From positions 124,001 to 188,000 of the forward strand of contig CP107217.1 of the NCBI GenBank assembly GCA_025757745.1: a stretch of 64,000 nucleotides of DNA, read 5' to 3'. A model generated the notes under the pieces. That model ran no database searches, was not told the DNA's origin, and was given only the letters and a program-made list of their open reading frames with translations. Both the position numbers and the translations under genes were made by a program. Position 1 is the stretch's first letter; each line of letters begins with the position of its first letter. Below are positions 1 through 7,893 of the stretch, piece after piece. The stretch is from Coriobacteriaceae bacterium (GTDB lineage Bacteria > Actinomycetota > Coriobacteriia > Coriobacteriales > Coriobacteriaceae).

Positions 1-356
1 GCGAGTATTCCGAGCGTCTGAACATTACGATTACGGTGACCGATGAGGCGGTGCCTGAGCCGACGCCCGATCCCGGTCTGAAGCCAGAGCCCGAGCCGAC
101 GCCTGGCGACGGCGAGCAGGGCGGCGGTGCGGATGGCTCTGGCGGCACCGGGGTACCTGCAGGCGGTTCGACTTCGACGACGACCACGGTGACGACGAAC
201 AAGTCCAAGGGTAAGGGCGAGAACGGCAAGAAGTCCGGCGGCACGGAGCTCGCCAGCACGGGTGACTCCACCGCGATGACGGTCGCCGCCTTGGGCATCG
301 CCGGCGCAACCGTTGCCGCGGCCGGCATCGCCGCGACCAAGCGTCGCAAGCGTTAG
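1..356 (+). CDS. C-terminal end of a sortase-anchored surface protein (5' truncated)
   Basis: The frame is open from base 3, so the gene starts outside the window; about 117 residues are visible. They run from what looks like the last strand of a beta-domain into a Pro/Glu/Asp spacer (PEPTPDPG), then Gly-, Thr- and Lys-rich linkers. The end is a classical cell-wall sorting signal: LASTG at bases 249-263, an Ala-rich hydrophobic helix and a KRRKR tail. By family knowledge a sortase cuts between T and G and links the protein to the cell wall. No sortase gene lies in this window. The function of the exposed part cannot be judged. The GTG at 36 is an in-frame internal codon, not a start. Confidence 0.85.
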   Translation, partial: EYSERLNITITVTDEAVPEPTPDPGLKPEPEPTPGDGEQGGGADGSGGTGVPAGGSTSTTTTVTTNKSKGKGENGKKSGGTELASTGDSTAMTVAALGIAGATVAAAGIAATKRRKR

Positions 357-384
357 GTTTTGGCGACAACGCCCATTCTCGGCT

Positions 385-613
385 TTTGCAAGATCTCAAT
401 CTGTAACACCAAGCTGCCCAAAACGGCTCTAGATGTTACAGATTGAGATGAACTGCTCGGCCGCCAATCTAATGTCTCGATCTGTAACACGTAGCGGGGA
501 ATTTGGTCTCTAACTGTTACAGATTGAGACAAAGCGGAGGCGGCTGGCGCAAGATCTCGATCTGTAACAACTACAAGGCTCAACGGGCTCCAGGTGTTAC
601 AGATTGAGACAAA
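385..613. repeat. Array of three 80-bp-period palindromic repeats (array 1)
   Basis: Three hairpin units follow the surface-protein gene. Each has arms of the type TCTCRATCTGTAACA and TGTTACAGATTGAGA around a variable loop of about 25 bases. The TGTAAC core of the left arm starts at 402, 483 and 563, a period of 81 and 80 bases. The same family forms a six-unit array at 16190-16652. No protein gene is evident between 357 and 750. After the array, bases 631-672 hold another hairpin (CAACCACCAC pairing with GTGGTGGTCG). REP/BIME-like DNA or a structured transcript is possible; nothing shows which. Confidence 0.85.
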
Positions 614-684
614 ACGACCGACCAGGCCCCCAACCACCACAAAGGTGCCTGTCCCCATCGTGGTGGTCGGGCGGCTGGCATAGA

Positions 685-722
685 AAAAAGTCCCCGCCGG
701 GCGTGTGCTCGACGGGGACTTT
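685..722 (-). terminator. Terminator downstream of nfnAB
   Basis: AAAGTCCCCG pairs with CGGGGACTTT around a GC-rich loop, and on the minus strand the stem is followed by a run of T. It sits 29 bases past the nfnB stop. Confidence 0.8.
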
Positions 723-750
723 GCCGTTTGGTGGCTAGCGCTGTAGGTGA

Positions 751-2160
751 TTACTCGCCCAGCAGGCTCTTGGTGATCGAAGCGGCGGCCTTCTTGCCGG
801 CGCCCATCGCCAGAATGACCGTAGCGGCACCGGTGACGATGTCGCCGCCGGCCCAGATGCGGGGATCGGTGGTCTGGCCGGTCTCCTCGTCGGCAACGAT
901 GTAGCCCCACTTGTTGAGCTCCATCTTGCCGCCGATCTTCTTTGCGAAGGGGTTGGCGTTGGTGCCGATAGCCGAGATCGCGACGTCGCAGGGGATCTCC
1001 TCGATGGCGCCCTCGATGGGCACCGGACGACGGCGGCCGGACTCGTCGGGCTCGCCGAGCTCCATCTTCTGGACCTTGACGGCGCACACGGAGCCGTCCT
1101 CGCCAGCGACAAACTCGAGCGGGGAGACGAGCGGCAGAACCTCGACGCCCTCGGCCTTGGCATGGTGCAGCTCGGCGCGACGGCAGGGCATCTCGTCCTC
1201 GGTACGACGGTAGGCGATGATGGCGTGCTCGGCGCCCAGACGCTTGGCGGTACGGACGGCGTCCATAGCCACGTTGCCGCCACCAAAGACGACGACGTTC
1301 TTGCCGTGCTTGGTGGGGGTGTCGTACTCGGGGAACTTGTTAGCCTTCATCAGGTTCACGCGGGTGAGGTACTCGTTAGCGAAGAAGACGTTGGGCAGGT
1401 TCTCGCCGGGGACGTTGAGGAACTTGGGCAGGCCAGCGCCGGTCGCCACGTAGATGGCGTCGAAGCCCTGCTCGAACAGCTCCTCGGCCGTGGCCATGTT
1501 GCCCACGACGGAGTTGTACTCAAACTTGACGCCCATGTCCTCCAGGCCGTCAATCTCGCGCTTGACGACTGCCTTGGGCAGACGGAACTCGGGGATGCCG
1601 TAGACCAGCACGCCGCCGCCGGTAAAGAAGGCCTCAAAGACGGTGACGTCAAAACCGTTACGGGCGAGCTCGCCGGCGCAGGTGATGCCGGACGGGCCGG
1701 AGCCGACGACGGCAACCTTCTTGCCGTTCTTGGGGGCCATCTTGGGCGTGGAGGCGAGCTCGGGGCGGTCACCCAGGAAGCGCTCGAGCTGGCCGATGGC
1801 CACGGGCTCGGACTTCTTGCCACGGATGCACTTGCCCTCGCACTGGTTCTCCTGCGGGCAGACGCGGCCGCAGATGGCGGGAAGCATGGAGTCCTCGCGG
1901 ATGGTATCGAGAGCGCCGCCGAAGTCCTTCGCGCGGATCTGCTCGATAAAGCGGGGGATGTTGATGTTGACGGGGCAGCCCTCAACACAGAACGGCTTCT
2001 TGCAGTTGAGGCAGCGCTCGGCCTCGGCCAGCGCCATCTCCTCGGTGAAGCCCTTGTCGACGGGGCGGAAGTCGCAAGCGCGCTCGGCAGCCGGCTCCTC
2101 GTTATCGGGGGTGCGGGGCGACTTCATATCGGCAACGAAACGACCGTTAACTAGTGGCAT
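751..2160 (-). CDS. nfnB: NADPH-binding flavoprotein subunit NfnB (GltA-like glutamate synthase small-subunit family)
   Basis: A 469-residue protein of the GltD/NfnB family. The N-terminal part carries cysteine clusters for two [4Fe-4S] centres (CLNCKKPFCVEGCP and CGRVCPQENQCEGKC). A FAD-binding motif (VAVVGSGPSGI) and an NADPH-binding motif (VVVFGGGNVAMDA) follow, and a last FAD-contacting segment (IWAGGDIVTGAATVI) lies near the end. It overlaps the end of nfnA by 10 bases and no glutamate synthase large subunit is nearby. This pairing is typical of the electron-bifurcating NADH-dependent reduced ferredoxin:NADP+ oxidoreductase, where this subunit houses the bifurcating FAD. Databases often call such proteins homotetrameric NADPH glutamate synthase. 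The Nfn call is inference from the gene pair. Confidence 0.85.
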   Translation of the reverse strand: MPLVNGRFVADMKSPRTPDNEEPAAERACDFRPVDKGFTEEMALAEAERCLNCKKPFCVEGCPVNINIPRFIEQIRAKDFGGALDTIREDSMLPAICGRVCPQENQCEGKCIRGKKSEPVAIGQLERFLGDRPELASTPKMAPKNGKKVAVVGSGPSGITCAGELARNGFDVTVFEAFFTGGGVLVYGIPEFRLPKAVVKREIDGLEDMGVKFEYNSVVGNMATAEELFEQGFDAIYVATGAGLPKFLNVPGENLPNVFFANEYLTRVNLMKANKFPEYDTPTKHGKNVVVFGGGNVAMDAVRTAKRLGAEHAIIAYRRTEDEMPCRRAELHHAKAEGVEVLPLVSPLEFVAGEDGSVCAVKVQKMELGEPDESGRRRPVPIEGAIEEIPCDVAISAIGTNANPFAKKIGGKMELNKWGYIVADEETGQTTDPRIWAGGDIVTGAATVILAMGAGKKAAASITKSLLGE

Positions 2161-2990
2161 GCGCAGCTCTTTTCCTCATAGGCCTTGAGGGACTCGCCCT
2201 CTTCGGAACGGTAAGCGGCCTGGCGGGCACGAAGGTCATCCCAGTCGACCAGGGTGGCATCGAAGTCGGGGCCGTCGACGCAAGCGAACTTGGTCACGCC
2301 GCCCACCTCGACGCGGCAGCAGCCGCACATACCGGTGCCGTCAACCATGATGGGGTTGAGCGACGCGGTGATGGGGGTGTCGTACTTCTGGGCGGTGAGG
2401 GTCGAGAACTTCATCATCGGAACGGGGCCGACGCAGAAGACCTGGCTCACGGCCTTGTCCTGCAGCAGGCGCTCCAGCGGAGCGGTGACAACGCCCTGCT
2501 CGCCGTAGGAACCGTCGTCAGTGGTGATGTGGATGTGGTCCTCGTCGAGGAGCTCACGGAACTGGTCCTCCATGAGCAGGAGGTCCTTGGTGCGGGCGCC
2601 CATGATGGCGTGGACCTCGTGGCCGGTCTCGACCAGGTGCTTGGCGACCGGGAAGGCAATTGCCAGGCCGACGCCGCCGCCAATGACGGCACAGGGGCCC
2701 TCAGCCATCTCGGTGGGAACGCCCAGCGGGCCCACGACGTCGCGCAGCGACTCGCCGGCCTCGTAGGTGGAAAGCATCTCGGTGGTCTTGCCGATCACCA
2801 TGAAGATGAACTCGACCCAGCCCTCGTCACCGTTCCAGCCGGCCAGGGTAAACGGGACACGCTCGCCCGTCTCATTGGCGCGAACCATGAGGAACTGTCC
2901 AGCGTGCGCATGCTTGGCGATTGCGGGCGCCTCGATGCGGAACTTGAACACCTTCTCCGAGAACTGCGTCTTCTCCAGGATCTTATACAT
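2151..2990 (-). CDS. nfnA: Ferredoxin-NADP reductase-like subunit NfnA (sulfide/dihydroorotate dehydrogenase-like)
   Basis: A 279-residue FAD/NAD-binding reductase of the PyrK/HydG family. The N-terminal beta-barrel binds FAD (GERVPFTLAGW), the middle binds NAD(P) (GPCAVIGGGVGLA), and a C-terminal [2Fe-2S] site is given by GTGMCGCCRVEV plus a later Cys (KFACVDGPDFD). The GTGMCG signature is typical of NfnA and related subunits. The start is supported by an AGAGAGGGG ribosome binding site. It is the first gene of a two-gene operon with nfnB. In Nfn complexes this subunit handles NADH, while reduced ferredoxin is oxidised at the partner. A strong -10 box lies about 105 bases upstream. Confidence 0.87.
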   Translation of the reverse strand: MYKILEKTQFSEKVFKFRIEAPAIAKHAHAGQFLMVRANETGERVPFTLAGWNGDEGWVEFIFMVIGKTTEMLSTYEAGESLRDVVGPLGVPTEMAEGPCAVIGGGVGLAIAFPVAKHLVETGHEVHAIMGARTKDLLLMEDQFRELLDEDHIHITTDDGSYGEQGVVTAPLERLLQDKAVSQVFCVGPVPMMKFSTLTAQKYDTPITASLNPIMVDGTGMCGCCRVEVGGVTKFACVDGPDFDATLVDWDDLRARQAAYRSEEGESLKAYEEKSCACH

Positions 2991-3095
2991 AGAACCCCTC
3001 TCTTGTTAGGGCGACCGAACCGTGCCTCCACGGAAATGGACGGTAGCCCGAATAAAACCGTACGCGCACAGGCGTTGTGCAGACATACGGTGCAA

Positions 3096-3101
3096 ATTAT
3101 A
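3096..3101 (-). promoter_or_regulatory. Probable -10 box of nfnAB
   Basis: On the minus strand the sequence reads GGTATAATTT, a perfect TATAAT. No good -35 hexamer is visible. Transcription would start near 3089 and give a leader of about 100 bases with a small GCAC/GTGC hairpin. Confidence 0.5.
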
Positions 3102-3167
3102 CCCTCATGGACATGTCGCTTACGTGTATCTTCGGCGGTTGGGAGCAGGGTCTATCCACTTTGGTCT

Positions 3168-3357
3168 ACCAAATAGGGGCAGGTTTATTTTGGTCAGTTT
3201 TATCGGGTAAAACGGCAAAGGGGGCCGGCCTCGGGTTGTGATGAGGCCGGCCCCCTTTGGGGCGCTATGTGTGTAAGTCGGCGCGCGGTTGATTGCGATG
3301 CCGCAACTGAGGTGTTTCCGCAGATAAAACCTGCCAAAATAAACATCCCTAAATGGT
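3168..3357. repeat. Long inverted repeat enclosing the pth terminator
   Basis: Bases 3168-3204 and 3323-3357 are imperfect inverted repeats of about 36 bp (left arm begins ACCAAATAGGGGCAGG; right arm reversed begins ACCATTTAGGGATG; both contain TTTATTTTGG). The right arm ends 5 bases from the pth stop codon. The GC-rich terminator at 3217-3258 lies between the arms. The gap from nfnA to pth holds no convincing gene. Confidence 0.75.
3217..3258 (-). terminator. Terminator downstream of pth
   Basis: AAAGGGGGCCGGCC pairs with GGCCGGCCCCCTTT. It lies downstream of pth on the minus strand and could also work on the other strand. Confidence 0.75.
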
Positions 3358-3362
3358 AGGCT

Positions 3363-3992
3363 TTAGTGCTTGCCGTTGGCGGAAGCGGCGCCGTTGACGT
3401 GATCGCGGGCGTAGATTACGCCGTGCACGATCGCCAGGCCGGCGGCGTCTGCGGCGCGGGCGCAGGTATCCTGGAAGTCCTCGGCCTCGCGGGCGCGCAG
3501 CTGCTTGAGCACGTAGTCAGCGACAGCCATCTTGCCGGGAGGGTTGCCGATGCCGGTGCGGATGCGGCTGAAGTCGCGGCTGCCCATCTTGTCGATGATG
3601 GAACGCAGCCCGTTGTGGCCAGCATGGCCGCCGCCCACCTTAACGCGTACGTCGCCGGCGGGAATATCGAGCTCATCGTGGATCACGAGCAGCTCCTCGG
3701 CCTTGATTTTGTACTCGCGGCAAAGCTTGGAGATGGGACCGCCCGAGGTATTCATGTACGACTGTGGCTTGACCAGCACAATCTGACGCTTGCCGCCCTC
3801 TTCCTCGGGGTCGTTGATGTTGATGAGCGCGACCTCGGCGCCGGCCTGGTTTTTCCAGTACGTGACACCGGCCTGACGGGCCAACTCGTCGATTGCTTTG
3901 AAGCCAGCGCTGTGGCGGGTCTCGGCATACTCATCGCCCGGGTTGCCAAGTCCGGCAACCATGCGAATCTTAAGCGGCTGTGCAGCTGCCAT
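3363..3992 (-). CDS. pth: Peptidyl-tRNA hydrolase
   Basis: Cleaves peptidyl-tRNA released by stalled ribosomes and recycles the tRNA in the cytoplasm. The 209-residue protein has the family hallmarks: VAGLGNPGDEY at the N-terminus, the catalytic His in TRHSAGF, KPQSYMNTSG, and the conserved Asp in VIHDELDIPAG, followed by GGHAGHNGLRSI. An ATG ten codons upstream is possible, but MAAAQPL at 3992 has GAAGGGAC at the right distance and is preferred. It follows prs in the same direction, separated by a strong terminator, so it is probably transcribed independently. Confidence 0.97.
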   Translation of the reverse strand: MAAAQPLKIRMVAGLGNPGDEYAETRHSAGFKAIDELARQAGVTYWKNQAGAEVALININDPEEEGGKRQIVLVKPQSYMNTSGGPISKLCREYKIKAEELLVIHDELDIPAGDVRVKVGGGHAGHNGLRSIIDKMGSRDFSRIRTGIGNPPGKMAVADYVLKQLRAREAEDFQDTCARAADAAGLAIVHGVIYARDHVNGAASANGKH

Positions 3993-4110
3993 ATTTGTCC
4001 CTTCGTTACACAAATAGTTCAATCAACGACAAAGGCTACCACGCCCGCCGAAGGCGAGACTTCGTTTCAGCGAAATCCCACCAGACAAAAGCACGGTCGC
4101 GGCAGAGCGA

Positions 4111-4188
4111 GCCGCCGAAACAGAAGAAACCCCCGCGCGACCTTTGCGAAGCAAGGGGGAGCGCGGGGGTTTCTTCTGTTTCGGCGGC
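4111..4188 (-). terminator. Very strong terminator downstream of prs
   Basis: Bases 4111-4138 and 4161-4188 form a perfect 28-bp stem (core AAACCCCCGCGC with GCGCGGGGGTTT). The loop itself can pair (CCTTTGC with GCAAGG). The A/T tracts inside the stem suggest it can act in both directions. Confidence 0.8.
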
Positions 4189-4216
4189 GATGCGCCGGGT
4201 TGCAAGGACGATGCGA

Positions 4217-5203
4217 CTACAGCGCGAAGTCGCCGCCGACGAGCGTGGAGACGGGCTCCTCGTGGTAAACGGCGGAGATGGCCTGAGCGAACTCCTCGGC
4301 GACCGAGATGGTCTTGATCTTGCCGCCGACCTCGACGGGAATGGCGTCGGTGACGAGGCACTCGACGATGGGGGCGTCATTCAGACGCTCGATGGCCGGA
4401 CCGGAGAAGATGCCGTGGGTGGCGCACACGTAGATATCGCCAGCGCCCATAGCCTTGAGCTCCTTGACGTTGGCGCACAGGGTGCCAGCGGTGTCGATCA
4501 TGTCGTCGTTGATGATGCAGGTCTTGCCCTTGATGTCACCGATGATGCCCATGACCTCGGCGGCGTTGTGGCGCGGACGACCCTTGTGGGCGATGGCCAG
4601 GTCGCAGCCGAGCATGTCGGACAGCTTCTTGGCGGCCTTGGCACGACCCACGTCGGGGGAGACGACAACCAGGTTGTCGGTGTCGAAGTGCATGTCGTTG
4701 TAGTACTGGCCAAACAGCGGCAGTGCGGACAGGTGGTTAACCGGGATGTCGAAGAAGCCCTGGATCTGACCCTGGTGCAGGTCGAGGGTGATGATGCGGT
4801 TGACGCCGGCGCGCTCGAGCAGGTTGGCGACGAGGCGGGCGGTGATGGGCTCGCGCGGGCCGGCCTTGCGGTCCTGGCGGGCATAGCCGTAGTGGGTGAT
4901 GACGGCGGTGATGGAGCGGGCGGATGCGCGCTTGGCAGCGTCGGTGGCGATGAGCAGCTCCATGAGCATGTCGTTGACGTTGCCGCCGGCCACGGACTGA
5001 ATCAGGAAGACGTCGGCGCCGCGGACGGTCTCGTCGTAGCGGGCGTAAATCTCACCATTGGCGAACTGCTTTAGCGTAAGGCCCGAAAGCTCGACCCCAA
5101 GGTACTCAGCGATCTTCTGAGCGAGGGGACGGTTGGAGGAACCGGAATACACGCGGATGGACTTGCGCATATTCTCCGACTTCTCGGGATCATTAATCGG
5201 CAT
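4217..5203 (-). CDS. prs: Ribose-phosphate pyrophosphokinase
   Basis: Makes phosphoribosyl pyrophosphate from ribose 5-phosphate and ATP for nucleotide, histidine, tryptophan and NAD synthesis. The 328-residue length is usual for class I enzymes. Visible motifs are the N-terminal SGSSNRPLA and FANGEIYARY, the His-containing ITHYGYARQDRK flexible loop, the LDLHQGQIQGFF segment, the VSPDVG region and the PRPP-binding loop IINDDMIDTAGTL. The start is preceded by AAGGAGAAGGG. It lies between glmU upstream and pth downstream, each gap containing a terminator. Confidence 0.97.
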   Translation of the reverse strand: MPINDPEKSENMRKSIRVYSGSSNRPLAQKIAEYLGVELSGLTLKQFANGEIYARYDETVRGADVFLIQSVAGGNVNDMLMELLIATDAAKRASARSITAVITHYGYARQDRKAGPREPITARLVANLLERAGVNRIITLDLHQGQIQGFFDIPVNHLSALPLFGQYYNDMHFDTDNLVVVSPDVGRAKAAKKLSDMLGCDLAIAHKGRPRHNAAEVMGIIGDIKGKTCIINDDMIDTAGTLCANVKELKAMGAGDIYVCATHGIFSGPAIERLNDAPIVECLVTDAIPVEVGGKIKTISVAEEFAQAISAVYHEEPVSTLVGGDFAL

Positions 5204-5346
5204 TACCCTTCTCCTTTATACATCGAATGCCATATAGATGCCTTGTTGCATTGTAACCGCGCGACGGGGTTTATCGAGTCTTGATAACGTCTTTACCGTC
5301 AACGGACACGAACCGACCACTCATCCGGTCGCGCAGGTCACGATAG

Positions 5347-5381
5347 AAAAAGGAGCCGTCCCCATGGGAACAGCTCCTTTT
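5347..5381 (-). terminator. Terminator downstream of glmU
   Basis: AAAAAGGAGC pairs with GCTCCTTTT around a short loop, between the glmU stop and the prs start. T tracts on both strands allow bidirectional use. Confidence 0.75.
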
Positions 5382-5396
5382 GTGCTTGGTAAAACG

Positions 5397-6809
5397 TTAT
5401 ACCTCGTCGTCCTCGCGCAGACGGCGGCGATAATCGGCGGCCCAGCCCTCAATATTTACCTGACGGGCGCGGCCCAGTCCGAGCGCGTCTGCCGGGACCG
5501 GCTCGGTGATGACGGAGCCGGCGGCAACGAGCGCGCCGTCGCCGATCTGGGCGGGCGCGACCATCATGGTGTCGGAACCGATGAAGGCATCCTTGCCGAT
5601 GACGGTCTTGTGCTTGTGCACGCCGTCGTAGTTGCAGGTGATGGAGCCCGCGCCCACGTTGACGCCGGCGCCCATGGTGGTGTCGCCGATGTAGGACAGG
5701 TGCGGAACCTTGGAGCCCTCGCCGATCGTGGACTTCTTGATCTCCACGTGTGTGCCGGCCTTGGAACCGTCGAGCATATGGGTGCCCGGGCGCAGGTAGG
5801 CGCGCGGGCCGCAGTCGACGCCGTTCTCGATGACGGCCTCGATGGCGATGGTCTCATCGATGGTGCAGCCGCTGCCGACGGTGGTGTCGGTGAGGCGACT
5901 GTTGGGGCCGAGCTGGCACTCCTCGCCCACGGTGACGTGGCCGATCAGGTGCGTCTGCGGCCACACGACGGTGTCGCGGCCGATGGTGGCGTCGGGGCCG
6001 ATCCAGGCCTGCGTGGGGTCGATGAACGTAACGCCCTCGGCCATCCAGTGCTCGTTGATGCGGTCGCGCGCGATGGCGGTGAGCTGCGCGAGCTGGATGC
6101 GGCTGTTGACGCCCAGGCCGTCGCGGTAGTCGTCACAGTGGAAGATGGAGACCGCCTGGCCGTGACCCTTGAGGATCTCGAGCATGTCGGGCAGGTAGTA
6201 CTCGGACTGCGCGTTGTCGTTGCCGATCTCGTCGATATGCGCGGCAAGCTGAGCGCCGTCGAAGGCGTAGCAGCCGGCGTTGCACTCGAGCAGCGTGGCG
6301 GCCTGCTCGGGCGTGCAGTCCTTCTGCTCGATGATGCGCTCGATCTGGCCGTCGGCACCCAGCTTGATGCGGCCGTAGCCGAAGGGGTCGGGCGGGGTCA
6401 TGGTCATGACGGTGCAGGCGAGCTCGCCGGTAGCGACGGTCTGCGCGAATTTGGCGACGGTGTCGGCGGTGATGAGCGGCAGGTCGCCGTTGAGCACGAC
6501 GACGGGGCCTTGCGTGATGCCGCAGGCCTCGAGCGCGACCTTTACGGCGTGGCCGGTGCCCAGGCGCTCGGTCTGCTCGACGCACTCGACCTTGGTGGCG
6601 CTGTTGGCGTAGGCGCCGTCGATAAGGGCGCGCATCTCGTCGGCGTGGCTGCCGATGACGACCACGACGCGGCTGCAGCCGGCCTTGATGGTGGCGTCGA
6701 CGATCCACTGGACCATTGGCTTACCCAGGATCTTGTGCGAAACCTTGCAGTGGTTCGACTTCATGCGGGTGCCCTCGCCGGCGGCGAGGATAATTGCGGT
6801 TGCGTCCAT
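5397..6809 (-). CDS. glmU: Bifunctional UDP-N-acetylglucosamine pyrophosphorylase / glucosamine-1-phosphate N-acetyltransferase
   Basis: Catalyses the last two steps to UDP-GlcNAc, the precursor of peptidoglycan. The N-terminal uridyltransferase domain has the nucleotide-binding loop LAAGEGTRMKS with K (SHKILGKPM) and the metal/sugar site (VVLNGDLPLI). The C-terminal left-handed beta-helix carries hexapeptide repeats and the acetyltransferase residues (RPGTHMLDGSKAGTHVEIKKS, SYIGDTTMGAGVNVGAG, TCNYDG). I chose the ATG at 6809 (MDATAIILAAGEG) because AGGAG lies just upstream; the frame is open further upstream but that part does not resemble the family. Length 470 residues is normal. Confidence 0.97.
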   Translation of the reverse strand: MDATAIILAAGEGTRMKSNHCKVSHKILGKPMVQWIVDATIKAGCSRVVVVIGSHADEMRALIDGAYANSATKVECVEQTERLGTGHAVKVALEACGITQGPVVVLNGDLPLITADTVAKFAQTVATGELACTVMTMTPPDPFGYGRIKLGADGQIERIIEQKDCTPEQAATLLECNAGCYAFDGAQLAAHIDEIGNDNAQSEYYLPDMLEILKGHGQAVSIFHCDDYRDGLGVNSRIQLAQLTAIARDRINEHWMAEGVTFIDPTQAWIGPDATIGRDTVVWPQTHLIGHVTVGEECQLGPNSRLTDTTVGSGCTIDETIAIEAVIENGVDCGPRAYLRPGTHMLDGSKAGTHVEIKKSTIGEGSKVPHLSYIGDTTMGAGVNVGAGSITCNYDGVHKHKTVIGKDAFIGSDTMMVAPAQIGDGALVAAGSVITEPVPADALGLGRARQVNIEGWAADYRRRLREDDEV

Positions 6810-7005
6810 GTGATCTCCTGTTACGTTATAGAGACGTGTGTTTGGAAACGATACACGGCGCAATATGATACCGCAGGCATATGATGAGCGCGTAGCGATT
6901 GGCGCGTGACGGCCGATGTCGCTGCTGCCGGCGTGGTGTTTGCGCTGGCTGTGCATGGCGGCGGCGCTGCGGCGTTGGCGTTTGAGCGAGAGGATGGGGG
7001 TGCCC

Positions 7006-7893
7006 GTGGACATCATGCGAGGGGAATCGGGCAACGAACCCGTCGCGGCATTTTCGATGTCGCATCCGGCGGTGCCAGCGCTCTACATGGTGCTGACGCT
7101 GGGACTCACTATGTTCTCGATGCAGCCGGTGCTGATTGCGCTGTCGCTTGCGGGCGGGCTGGCGTACGGGTTTGCGACGCGCGGCGCCGCGCGCACGTTG
7201 GGGGCGCTTCGCTGGCAGCTGCCGGTGATTTTGATCATCGCGGTGCTCAATCCGCTGTTTAGCGCCTCGGGCTCGACGGAGCTGTTCCGTATTGGCATGC
7301 GTGCGGTGTATCTAGAGAGCATGGTTTACGGCCTGTGCATGGGCGGGCTGTTTGTGGCGAGCGTGCTGTGGTTTGAGGCGGCGGCGTCGATGCTCGAATA
7401 CGACAAGGTGCTCGCACTGTTGGGCAACGCCGCGCCGGTGATCGCGCTCATGATCTCGATGTGCATGCGGCTTATCCCGCAGTTTTTGCGCCGCGGTCGT
7501 ACGGTGCTGGCGGTGCAGGATGCGATTGATGTGCCTGGCCGCGCGCCGGCCGACCCCGTGCGCTCGCGCCTGCGGGCATCGAGCGTGTTGATGGGCTGGG
7601 GCATGGAAGATTCGCTGGAGCGCGCGGACGCTATGCGCTCCCGTGGGTGGGGCGCCGCGACACGCCGCACGACGTACGCGCGGTATCGGCTGGGGCGCGG
7701 CGATGTTGCCGCGCTGGTTGGGCTTGCGCTGTTTGGCGTGGCCACGACGGCAGTGGCGTGGACCGCGATGGCGCAGTATTCGTTTTACCCGCAACTATCG
7801 GTGCCGGCGCCGTGGCTGGGCTATGTCGTATATGCGGCCTGGATGGCGCTGCCCTGCGTGCTGTACGCGATTGACGAGAAGAGGTTTGGCTGA
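7006..7893 (+). CDS. ecfT: ECF transporter transmembrane (T) component
   Basis: Scaffold membrane subunit of an energy-coupling factor vitamin transporter, about 295 residues. Several hydrophobic helices are visible (VLTLGLTMFSMQPVLIALSL, LPVILIIAVLNPLF, VASVLWFEAAASML, VAALVGLALFG). The cytoplasmic coupling region includes RLIPQFLRRGR and the Ala-Arg-Gly-type motif ADAMRSRGWG that docks on the ATPases. The start is uncertain: GTG 7006 has a G-rich box 5 bases upstream, while ATG 6994 and ATG 7015 are alternatives. The stop overlaps the start of the ATPase gene (TGATG), so the two are translationally coupled. It is divergent from glmU. Confidence 0.85.
   Translation: MDIMRGESGNEPVAAFSMSHPAVPALYMVLTLGLTMFSMQPVLIALSLAGGLAYGFATRGAARTLGALRWQLPVILIIAVLNPLFSASGSTELFRIGMRAVYLESMVYGLCMGGLFVASVLWFEAAASMLEYDKVLALLGNAAPVIALMISMCMRLIPQFLRRGRTVLAVQDAIDVPGRAPADPVRSRLRASSVLMGWGMEDSLERADAMRSRGWGAATRRTTYARYRLGRGDVAALVGLALFGVATTAVAWTAMAQYSFYPQLSVPAPWLGYVVYAAWMALPCVLYAIDEKRFG

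Noticed and set aside
1162..2154. 330-codon plus-strand frame over nfnB
   Set aside because: Shadow of nfnB in high-GC DNA; the nfnB frame contains Fe-S, FAD and NADPH motifs.
751..2160. True glutamate synthase small subunit
   Set aside because: No large subunit gene is adjacent, and the coupling to an NfnA-like reductase favours the transhydrogenase reading.
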